Assembly: GCF_031143425.1 (NCBI RefSeq)
Contig: NC_090439.1
Span: 642,941,465 to 643,005,464 of the forward strand
Reading direction: 5' to 3'
DNA: 64,000 nucleotides
Source: Pleurodeles waltl
Lineage: Eukaryota > Chordata > Amphibia > Caudata > Salamandridae
The position numbers and the translations under genes are program-made. Positions 33,440-43,315 of this stretch are shown here, in pieces (position 1 is the first letter of the stretch; the number at the start of each line of letters is the position of its first letter). Below the pieces are notes generated by a model that saw only the letters and a list, made by a program, of their open reading frames with translations, was not told where the DNA came from and did no database searches.

Positions 33440-33830
33440 GATCATTTATAGATAGTGAGGTGGATAACCGTCCCGTGTCATTTCTGGTTGACACTGGTGC
33501 TACCTGTTCTATTCTGAGACCAGTAGAAGTCGCAAACCTACCCCTCAAGGGATAAACAGTCCAAGTTATAGGTGTAAAGAACAAAGAGATGATAACTCAG
33601 GAAACTACCCCAATTTCAGTGAAAATAGGCCCTTCGAGGATAACCAATATGTGATTCCAGTCCAGTGACCCTTTTGGGAAGGGATTTGCTTTCCAAATTG
33701 AATTGTGTCATCTTTTGTACACCAGCAGGCATTCAGATACAGACACATGATGAGGACGTTATCTTTCAATTATCTGGAAATGGTTCACATTGCACTTTGC
33801 TGACTCTAACAGTTGATGATTTGACATAAG
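33440..33830 (+). pseudogene. Retroviral aspartic protease remnant
   Basis: A frame reads VSFLVDTGATCSIL, with the catalytic DTGA at 33,490-33,501, followed by a broken continuation. Its position between gag and RT fits. Stops follow shortly. Confidence 0.75.
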
Positions 33831-33929
33831 ATTTGAAGGAGACACTTAAACATGAACAGTGGGAATTTTCAAGAAAGGACATTGGACTGATTAAAGGTGT
33901 TGATCCTGTCTGAATTTCTGTCAAACCAA

Positions 33930-34900
33930 ATGCTGAATTTCTAAGAACACCCTAATACAATTCTGACTCCTGAAACAATTACTGGGATAATTCCCATAAT
34001 CGAGTCCATGATTCAGTAGGGAATACTGAAGGAGTTATTTGGTAGTCCTTGTAAGTCTGCTGTAATGGGCCTTCAAAAACCAAGTGGTAAATCCAGGATT
34101 GTGCAGGATCACAGAAAAATAAATAACATTGTTGTTCCTTGTTGCCTGATGGTACCAAATCCAGCTGTGGTCTTGTTTCAGATTCCATGTGAGGCTGAAT
34201 GGTTCACTGTCATTGATTTATGCCAAGACTTCTTTTTGATACCATTGCATGAGGATAGGCAGTTCCTCTTCACATTTCAGTTCTGAAATCATAGTTTGGC
34301 ATGGTGCCGAGTCCCACAAGGGTACCTGAGAGCCCTTCCATCTTCAACAAGATTCTAAAGAAAAATCTGGAATCTCTGGCTATGTCCTGTAATTCAGTTC
34401 AGATTCAATGCATCGATTACCTAATGGTGGCATCGAATACTCAGGAAGCTTGCAGACAGGACACCATTGTGTTTCTGAATCACTTGGCTGAGAATGGACA
34501 TCAAGAATCCCCAGGAAAGTTGCAGTATTGTCAAAAAGAGGTTCAACATCTTGGACACCGCATTGAGAAGGGAGCGAGAAAGGTGGCACAAGAGAGAATT
34601 TCAACAATTTTTAGAATGAGTCCACCAACCACACAGAGAGAAGTCAGCATGTTTCTGGGAATGGCGGGCTATTGTTATTAGCAGATACCCAACTTTTCCA
34701 TGTGGTTAAGCATTTGCAGAGGCTGACACACAAGGATGTGTCTGATCCTGTACCATGGGATAACAACCGTCTTGTTGCTTTCCTAGAGCTGGGAGAAAGT
34801 CTCTGTCGTGCCCTGGCACTGGGAATGCCTGATTAAAACAAATCATTTGCACTTTTCTGTAGTGAGACGGAGGGGTGCGCTCTCTCGGTGCTTACACAAA
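33930..34900 (+). pseudogene. Retroviral reverse transcriptase remnant
   Basis: The conserved order is visible: GKSRIVQDHRKIN, then EAEWFTVIDLCQDFFLIPL (34,065-34,286), a shifted PQGYLRALPS piece, then CIDYLMVAS where a YVDD box is expected, and VQHLGHRIEKGAR with VSMFLGMAGYCY in the thumb/connection. The catalytic box is changed, so the enzyme would be dead even without the stops. Confidence 0.85.
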
Positions 34901-35199
34901 CACACAAGGATGCTAAGTGACCTGGGGCTTATTGCTCAGCCACTTTAGATTTCCTAGCTTCTGCGTTGCCTGGTTGCCTTAAAGAGGTGGCGGCGGTCAG
35001 TACAAGTATAGATAGATGTGAAAACATTGTCATGGGTCATCCAATAACTATGTATGTTACACACTCTGTGGAGTTGCTGTTGTCCAGAACAAGAACACAA
35101 CACCTGACAAGCAGCTGTCTTACCGAATGGCTGCAGAGAATGTGACTGTTAAGTGTTGTGGTGTTTTGAATCCTTCAACTTTATTACCATTACCTGGTC

Positions 35200-35750
35200 A
35201 GGAAAGTGATGATGAATATGAAGTGGACCATGATTGTCTTGATTTTACTGAACTATGCACCAAGCCGAGACATATCAGATGCACCATTACCTGAATCTGA
35301 TTTTGTCCTATATGTTGATGGTTCATGTCAGCGAGACAGTGGAGGAAGCCTGAAAGAGGCTTAAGCTGTCCGTACCCTTACTGGAGTTGTTGAAGCCTCC
35401 TGGCTGCAAGGAGTACTTTCCGCAAACATGTCTCAATGCATTGCTCTTACTAAAGCATGCTGTCTCTCTGATAAATTGTGAGTGACAATATTTACTGATA
35501 GTCAAAACAGCTTTGGTGTTGCTCGTGACTTTGGACAACTATGGTCTCAGAGGAGGTTTATGATGTCTTCTAGATCGCCGATCCAGACTGGCAAACAAGT
35601 GAGGAATCTCTTTGATGCACTACAGTTGACTGAGCAAGTTGCAGTCGTCAAGTGCCCTGCACACAGTTCTGGAGATGATCATGTGACATCAGGCAATAGG
35701 TATGCAGGTGAAATTGCAAAATATTGTGCTCAAAGTGTTTGCACCTTTAA
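35200..35750 (+). pseudogene. Retroviral RNase H remnant
   Basis: A frame near 35,300 reads FVLYVDGSCQRDSGGS and, after a shift, VTIFTDSQNSFGVARDFG (frame at 35,482), the two Asp-containing motifs of retroviral RNase H. It leads into the integrase linker. Confidence 0.8.
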
Positions 35751-35759
35751 CTTGGAATA

Positions 35760-36421
35760 CACAAATGAAGGAATGGATGGGACTAACTACAACCTTTTAT
35801 TGACTACAGCTAATACCTGGGATCAGTTCAAAAGGCTTAAGAGGATGTGTCTGATTAGGATCAGCAAAGTTGGAGCAGAGCAGGATGTGTCAAGAGAGAG
35901 GTTGATATTTGGGTTTCAATGGATGGAAGACCGGTGTTGCTAAATACTTTGCTATCTCCTATGGCTAGAGACTTCCAAGGTTCAGCTCAAGTTGGCAGGG
36001 ACGCTATAGTGAGATTTTTCAGACAGACCTGGCTTAATCCTAAGGTCAAATTGATGACTGAAGCATTGTGTCATGAGTGCATTGTGTGTCAACAGAACAA
36101 TGTTGGGAAGAGAACTGCAGTTACATTGAGTCATATAGGAAGATTAGGAAGGTATTTTAATAGGAAACAGATGGGCTTTATTGAGCTGTCTGTTTGCAAT
36201 GGATTGAGGTATGTTTTGGTCATTGTGAGTCTTATAGGAAGATTAGGAAGGTATTTTAATATGATACAGATGGACTTTATTGAGATGTCTGTGTGCAATG
36301 GGTTTAGGCATATCCACCTAGAAGGAACAATAGTATCACTGTAGCAAAATTGCTGCTAAGGGAACATATACCTCGATTTGGCTTTCCAACTTCTTTAGAA
36401 TCTGATCACCAGGCTGAGAGG
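35760..36421 (+). pseudogene. Retroviral integrase remnant with internal 99-bp duplication
   Basis: The zinc domain is recognisable (GRDAIVRFFRQTWLNP and ALCHECIVCQQNN, frame at 35,919). A 99-bp direct duplication starting at about 36,135 and 36,234 repeats 'ataggaagattaggaagg', and with it the start of the catalytic core (QMGFIELSVCNG and QMDFIEMSVCNG). The frame then reaches a later core segment near 36,360-36,420 and stops at the LTR. C-terminal integrase and env are absent. Confidence 0.8.
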
Positions 36422-36834
36422 TGAAAGCCTAATTAAAGGATACCATTCAAGACTGTACGGACTGTGTAAAGATACTTGTGGTGACGTCAACTATCTGAAG
36501 TTTGAGGGGATAATAGTGTTTTAGCTAGCTAGAGCCTCAGGCCCTTCTTGTTCTTTGTCTGAAGCGGACTTTTAGAGACTTAGAGACATGCAGACCTCTA
36601 TTTTCCTGTACTTGGCTGATGTGGCTTTATCCAAAACACAACTCTCTAGCTGAAACATCTATTGAGGTTTCTGCAGTGCTCACACTTTGTTTCATTTTTA
36701 ACATCTTAAGCTAAATTATTTTAGGATTTCCTATAGCTTCTTAGAGCAGTTATTTACATATAGGTTAAATGGTTAAGCAGGAGAATCGAAGCTTGAACTC
36801 AGAGCACAAAGTGTTATTCCTTATTTTCTGTATT
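36422..36834 (+). repeat. 3' LTR (partial) of class I endogenous retrovirus
   Basis: It starts TGAAAGCC and aligns with the 5' LTR to 'cttattttctgtatt'; the remaining ~290 bp of the LTR are replaced. The divergence between the LTRs is visible by eye (several differences per 60-bp line), so the insertion is old. Confidence 0.8.
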
Positions 36835-37055
36835 GGTGGGTGTTCATCTCTTTTATGTTTTGCTAGACCGTTCTTCTGACACAAGTTAAAACTTCATCTC
36901 AGTAATATACAGTAAGCCATGTGCACTATGCATTTGCTCAATTTCCTTAAAGTTAGTTTGCTAATCATGAAGACCTTACACTTTTACATTGTACCTTACT
37001 GTCTGTGTAAAACTCACATCCCAGAACAAAATTCTTTGTAAATCAGCTGTGTTAT
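36835..37055. other. Unassigned sequence between ERV and L1
   Basis: There is no ORF or repeat motif; this may be the altered end of the 3' LTR or the flank in which the L1 tail inserted. Confidence 0.3.
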
Positions 37056-37849
37056 GTTTTTTTTTTTAGTTTCAAGAGTGTTTTATTAGGATTATATATA
37101 AGAGAAAAAGTAAGTAACATAAATGAAAAGAAACAATACATTGTGTGGTACCATCAAATCAAGTGGTAACAGTAGTTTAAAGTGCAGCATGAGAAGTCAG
37201 TCCACATTTACAAAAGTAGGGGTAGATATAAGTGTATTTGTTTACAATGGTGAAGTGAGGTTAATCAGTGTATGTATTGTGATGGAGCGGTTTTTACTGT
37301 TCTGGTGAATGATTAATATACCTCAGTTGTAGGTGAATGAGTCAGAGTAAAAGAGGGGAGACAAGAGAAGAGAAGAGAAGAAGAAGATTATGGGGTGAAA
37401 AGTAGGGAGTATATGTGAAAGGGGAGTGAGTAGGGAGAGGGGGAGGGGGAGGTGAGCGAGTGGAGAGAGGAACAGGAGGGTGGGAGAATGAGCGAGTGAA
37501 TGCATGAATAACTGAGTGATTGGATGATCGTGGTTACATAGATGAGTGAGACATAAAATTGTCTCATTTGCACCAGAGTTTACCATTCTTCATTAGTGCT
37601 GTCATCAAGTATAACTTTAGTGAGTTACAGGCAGTTCTGGTGAATTGGCCCCATCCCCACCATGTGTGTAATAGAGGCTAAAGTAGGAGTCCATTTTGTA
37701 TGAAGAATTTGAGATATTATATAACTGATGTCCTGCCAGAACTTTTTGGTAGAGGTGCACTCCATTAGTATGTGTTTTAAGTCTCGTGTTTCCTTCTCAC
37801 AGCTCTGCATGTGTCAGATTATCGGAGGCCTAGTTTATAAAGTTTGGCC

Positions 37850-39631
37850 GGAGTCCAGTGGACCCTATCGGGTCCCCTCACAGGATCTCTGCGACACCCT
37901 CGCAGCTTTCTTCCACCACAAGATCACCGACATCTACAACAGCTTCGCCACAACCAACAAGAACCCACCACCGGAACTCGCCACCGACAACACCGCCATC
38001 CACACCTGGAACCCAACCACCACCGAGGAAACCACCCGCATCATGAACTCCATCCACTCAGGATCACCATCCGACCCCTGCCCGCACCACATCTTCAACA
38101 AAGCCGACAACATCATTGCACCCCACCTCCGAGACGTCATCAACGCATCTTTCACCACCGCCACCTTCCCGGAGAACTGGAAACACGCCGAACTCAACGC
38201 CCTCCTAAAGAAACCAACAGCAGACCCCACCACACTCAAAAACTTCCGGCCCATCTCGCTCCTCCCATTCCCCGCCAAAGTGATTGAGAAAATCGTCAAC
38301 TCTCAACTCACCACCGCCCTGGAAACCAACGACTCACTCGACCCCTCACAGTTCGGCTTCAGAGCTAACCACAGCATCGAGACCGCCCTCATCGCAGCCA
38401 CGGACGACATCAGATCTCTGACTGACAAAGGAGAGACCGTGGCCCTCATACTCCTGGACCTCTCTGCAGCCTTCGACACGGTTTGCCACCGTACCCTGAT
38501 ACGTCGCCTCAGCAACGCCGGCATCAGAGGCAAGGCCTTGGAATGGATCATCTCCTTCCTCTTCGGAAGAACCCAGAGAGTCCTCCTTCCCCCCTTCAGA
38601 TCCACTGCTACGGAGATCATCTGCGGCGTCCCCCACGGATCCTCCCTCAGCCCAACCCTCTTCAACATCTACATGACCCCCCTGGCGAACATCGCACGAA
38701 AACACGGACTCAACCTCATATCCTATGCCGACGACACCCAGCTCATCCTCTCCCTCACCAACAACCCCACCTCAGCAAGAACCAGACTACACGAAGGTAT
38801 GAAGGAAGTAGCGAACTGGATGACAGACAGCCAGCTTAAACTTAACACAGAGAAGACGGAGGTCCTCATCCTCGGCCCTACACCCACCGCCTGGGACGAC
38901 TCCTGGTGGCCCCCCTCCCTAGGCAGCATTCCCCAACCCACCGACCACGCACGCTACCTCGGCTTCATCCTGGACTCATCCCTCTCCATGACCAGACAGG
39001 TCAACTCGGTGACCTCGGCATGCTTCAACACGCTCCGCATGCTCCGCAAGATCTTCCGCTGGATCCCCACCGACACCAGGAAGACCGTCAACCACGCCCT
39101 CGTCACCAGTCGCTTGGACTAGGGAAACGCTCTGTACGCCGGCATCACTACCAAGCTACAGAAGAAACTACAACGAATCCAGAACACGGCCGCACGACTC
39201 ATCCTGAACATACCTCGCCACCACCACATCTCCGGACACCTGAAGAAACTTCACTGGCTTCCAGTCAGCAAGAGGATCACCTTCAGACTCCTCACCCACG
39301 CACACAAAGCCCTGCACAATATCGGACCAAAACTCATCAACCACTGCGTCTCCTTCTACACCGCTCCTCGCACCCTACGCTCGACCGGACAAGCCCTGGC
39401 AGCCGTGCCTCGCATCCGCAAAGCCACCGCCGGAGGCAGGTCCTTCTCCTACCTGGCAGCAAAGACCTGGAACTCTCTTCCCAGCCACCTGCGCGCCACA
39501 CAGGACCACCTCTCCTTCAGAAGGCTGCTCAAGACCTGGCTCTTCGAGCACTGACCTCCCCCCGCCCCCCCAGCGCCTTGAGACCCCTACGGGTGAGTAG
39601 CGCGCTTTATAAATGCAAATGATTGATTGAT
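37850..39631 (+). mobile_element. L2/CR1-type LINE, almost uninterrupted RT ORF
   Basis: This insert lies inside the - strand L1, whose ORF2 resumes on both sides (TPAKL-like text to about 37,850 and again from 39,632). It is 5'-truncated in the region before RT and ends with 'cgctttataaatgcaaatga' and ATTG repeats. The family is inferred from the RT and the tail. Few lesions make it one of the younger LINE copies here. Confidence 0.85.
37857..39554 (+). pseudogene. L2-type reverse transcriptase ORF with a single stop
   Basis: Frame landmarks are SDPCPHHIFNKADNI, TLKNFRPISLLPFPAKVIEK, SQFGFRANHSIETALIAA, LILLDLSAAFDTV, GVPHGSSLSPTLFNIYM and ISYADDTQLIL (YADD at 38,724-38,735), then DHARYLGFILDSSLSM. 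A TAG at 39,120-39,122 replaces the residue after SRLD. The same frame continues through LQRIQNTAARLILNI and SLPSHLRATQDHLSFRRLL to a TGA at 39,552-39,554. The catalytic Asp pair is intact; the N-terminal endonuclease is missing. The + strand is unusually C-rich for this window. Confidence 0.88.
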
Positions 39632-41880
39632 ATCGACAATCCAGTAGCTGCTTTGTGCTAGTGATAGAATTATTATGTGGAAAGTAAAATACTCCAGGGA
39701 GATGGCCAGTCCAGTGAGACCTTTGGAGTGTTGTTGGAGTTTGATATTACAGTTTCCCACTTGTCTTGTGTTGGTTTATTTAGTGAGTATTTGTGGGGGA
39801 TAGGAGGGAGTACATTTTGGAAGCTTGGTGACTGCCTTTGGTAAACTTTTCTAATGTGTTGGGTAGGTCGGGAGGTGGGGTTGGAGGTTTATGTTTGGCT
39901 ATAAGTGATTTTATATTAAGGAAATGGTAAAAGTTTAGGTAGTTTAAGTCAAATTTGATTTTAATTTGAGAGAATGGCATGGGTTCTAACCAGGAGAATA
40001 TATTTTTCTGCCCATTTCTCTATATACATTGTTCTCCCTTCTAGTTTTAAGCTTTCATTGTGGCATAGTGAGGAAAGACATGAGTGTTTAATTTTGTTGG
40101 GTATTTTATTGTCATTTTGTTTGGGTGCCTGTGCTGGGCTGGCTAGAATGTTTATAGAATGGTGTGTTTGAATTTTTTTGACAGTTAGAAATGAAGTAAG
40201 GGATAAGGGTTTAGCAAGAGAAATTTCCTTTGCGAGCCATGGCAGCTAGGGGTTGGTGCTTGCTAGGAGCTAATGACTCCCTGTTTCACTAAGAAAGCAT
40301 GTTGGTATTTCTGGTAGACAGGTAAGTTTAGGCCACCAAGTTTTTAAGAAGTCTCAGTTTCTTTAGGGCAATTCTGGGCTTTTTAGTCTTCTAGAGGAAT
40401 TTGGTAAGCAACGTGTCTATTTTAGTAAAAAAAGATATATGAGAGTTAAATGGGGGACATGCTGTTAATGAGGGGGGTAAATATCATTTGGATTGATTCT
40501 ATTTTACCCCACCAAGTAATGAACCTGGTTGACCATTTGTCCAAGCTATCTTTGATGTTATCTAGTATCTTTTTCTCGTTGAGCTCCATGGAGTCCTTCA
40601 GGTTATGGGTGAACCGTATACCCAGGTATTTTATCTTATCTGTGGCCCATTTAAGTCCATATGGGCTTATGTGTGAACTGTTGCAGTACACATTGAGAGG
40701 AAAAACCTCTGTCTTTTCCTTGTTGAAGCAGCAGCCTGACATCTTAGAGTTGTCGTTGATGGTGGATATGATGTGAGGCAAGGCTGAGTCTTCCTGGGTG
40801 GTAAAAAGGAGAATGTCATTGGTGTAGGCGGCTAGTTTTTGTAGGCCTGATGAGAAAGGGATACTGGGGATGAATGGATTTTCTCTGATCAATGTAAGTA
40901 GGGGTTCTAGCATTAGTAGAAATAGTAGGGAGGAAGAGGGCATCCTTGTCTGGTTCCTTGTTGGAGGTAAAAGGGATTAGACAATTTTCCATTGATATTT
41001 ATTCTAGCTTCCAGTTCTTTGCATAGAGCAAGGATAATTTTTTAGAGATCAGAGCTAAAGTTGAAGGAGGTGAGTGAGTCTTGGAGGAAGGTCGACAATA
41101 CCTTATCAAAGGCCTTCTCTGCATCCAGTGCTATTGCGCAGGTTGGTTGGTGAAGGAGTTTGCCTATTTCAATTGCATGGCTGGAATGTCTGATATTATC
41201 CGTGCTGAATCTCCCTTTGATAAAGTCTGATTGAGAGGGATGTATTACGTTTTTGAGAATGGGCTCTATTTTGAGTGCTAGGATATATATTTTGTAGTCT
41301 GTGTTTATGAGGGATATGGGTTGGTAGTTCTTGGGATTGGATGGGTCTTTCCCTTCTTTAGGAATAACAATTATGGTTGCCTCTGTGGCAGAGCCCTTAA
41401 AGGAGCCAGTGGAGGAGATGTCGGGGAATAAGTCTTCTAAGGGAGTGATTATGGAGGTATCCCAAATTTGATAGAATGACGCCTGGAAGCCACCTGGGCC
41501 CAGGGCCTTCCTGGATTTCATTGTTTTGATTGCATTTATGATTCCTTTGCGAGAAATCGGCTGTTCTAGTGATTCTATTGTTGATTCACCTATCTTAGTT
41601 ACATTCATTTTGTTGAGTTAGTTTAAGCATATGTCATAAGATCTGTTATTAGTTTAGGAGCAGAGGGTATAGTAATATTTTTTAAAGGTATTTAGGATGT
41701 CCTCATTTGTTGATGTGACGCCATGTTTGTTGGTTATAGAGGTTATTCCTTTCTTCTGACAGGTCTGTTTTAATTAAGATGCAAGTATGTTGCCAGCCTT
41801 ATTACGTCCACAGAAATTGATGCCTTTGTATTTTTGGTCTATTAATTAGGCTCTGTTACTCAGAATCTTGATGTAATCAT

Positions 41881-43308
41881 ATTTGTAATGTTTAAATCGC
41901 TGTGCATCACCAACTCAAAGGTATATATATTTATCAAACTCACAGATATAAAAGGCTAAGTGGTTCTGTGAAAAGGAGGCCGGGCACCGTAGGTTGTCAC
42001 AGATATAGGTGATTAGACAATAAATCACAGCATAATATTTCAGCATAATTATTTAAATGATGACAGCAAATGCTATTCAGCAGTTCTATGCACACAGATC
42101 AAATCCTTTTGTAGGACCTGATTTAGAGGTTGCAGGACAGGTATTCATCACAACCTTACATGGCCTTGCCTGGCTTCATAAATCTAGAGTAACGCAGCAC
42201 AAATCACTGTGTTGCACAACTCTGCCCTGGAAAGGCATTGCATGAGGGTGTTTCACAAGCATCCACCCATGAAGTTTGGTGCATTCCCTGATTTACCATT
42301 ACTGGTGGATCTGGGAATGTGTCAAAGTGGTACGTCTCCCCAGGTGAGGCATAACGAGGAGAACTATCTTTATTTCTCGTTCTTACTTCCTCTTTCTATG
42401 TGAGCTGCATTCCACGGCACACAGTGAACGAGAAAAATGCCTCTCAGGATTGTTTTTGTGGAGTAAGGTGTCCTTTCTTGCACAAAAACAAACCTGCTTA
42501 CAATGCAGGCATCCTTGCCTCATGGTGCAAGGGTGACTGCGATGGTGCTAGGCAGCACATTGTGCGTCAGCTCACTGAAAAGATAGGCATGCGCTGTACA
42601 GTGTTAAGTACGGCGCATACCTGCCCTTGCCCTATCACACAGCAAGATGACTTGCTGCGTTACATGATTTTATAATAACTATGCCCCCGGGTTAAGATGT
42701 TGCAGATAGCAGAAGGGACATCAACTCTGCTAATAATTACAGAAAGGGCATTTCTATGCCTTTTTGAATCATGAGTTGAATGTGTTCCACTTGAGTGGCC
42801 TACTCCCCTAAGGCAGAACCACACAGAGGTTCTGAAAATATTTCAGAATCAGAGCTGGTTACCAACATCAAGTGATTAAAGGTCCTTCTTTGTACTCTTC
42901 AACCTGCTGATCTATATTTTGAGATAGGTGTACAGTATTTTGGAATGTAAGCAGGTATTTATTTAGGTATGTGATAGACAGCCTCTGAAATACTGTGGCC
43001 TGCTCCTTTTGCTTCTACCCCAGCAGGAGTTTCACTAGTTAAAATTACAGAAAACTCTAAATTTGCAAACGGAAAGGAGCATTAAACACAGAACTTAAAG
43101 CAGTTTGCTAAACAATGCTGGCTGTCAGGACAGTTTGCATTTCAGCACACATTAAATGCTCAGTATTAAATCAAAGGCCCCTTTATTATTAATTCTCCAA
43201 CTGATTCTCATTAAAGGTGTATGAGAGGTTAGTAGCACCCTCTGCACCACTACTATTTCCATTGCCACTGGTTTGGTCCACTGGAAACCTCTAGGACAAC
43301 ACCTAGGG
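41881..43308. other. Non-coding stretch
   Basis: No protein or RNA gene is supported. Around 42,110-42,320 the phrases 'cctgatttagaggttgca' and 'ccctgatttaccatt' suggest another small decayed DNA-transposon repeat, but I could not define its ends. Confidence 0.35.
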
Positions 43309-43315
43309 TAATGTG

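Larger units (their letters stand above)
28234..36834 (+). mobile_element. Class I (gamma/epsilon-like) endogenous retrovirus, decayed, no env
   Basis: The 5' LTR (28,234-28,946) and a shortened 3' LTR (36,422-36,834) share 'tgaaagcct', 'gataccatt', 'gtgttttagctagctagag' and 'tcatttttaacatcttaagct'. Between them are a leader, a Gag capsid-like region (32.2-32.5 kb), a degenerate zinc knuckle (33.05 kb), a protease DTGA motif (33.49 kb), RT (34.0-34.7 kb), RNase H (35.3-35.7 kb) and integrase (35.9-36.4 kb), all on + and full of stops. The gag capsid block and order are like gamma/epsilon retroviruses. Integrase runs straight into the 3' LTR, so env is missing, by deletion or ancestral absence. 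An 883-bp MITE sits in the leader. Confidence 0.85.
37056..41880 (-). mobile_element. L1-type LINE on -, 5'-truncated, split by an L2
   Basis: On - the order is NKAGNILASQLKQ-like (41,800 region), RT first half (41,608-41,042: MKSRKALGPGGFQASFYQIW, KNYQPISLINTDYKIYILAL, ALDAEKAFDK), RT second half (40,943-40,446: YTNDILLF in place of YADD, KYLGIRFTHNLKDSMELNEK), LPFSQIKIKFDLNYLNF (39,980), then after the inserted L2 a Cys/His-like end (CEKETRDLKHILMECTSTKK, 37,810-37,625). A run of T at 37,056-37,069 is the poly(A) tail read in reverse. An Ala-to-Thr change in the catalytic box and stops show that it is inactive. There is no EN or ORF1, so it was truncated on insertion. Confidence 0.88.

Noticed and set aside
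37344..37460. Purine-rich (GAGAA, GGGAGAGG) tract as a satellite or control element
   Set aside because: It is short and irregular, and lies in the 3' untranslated end of the - strand L1.
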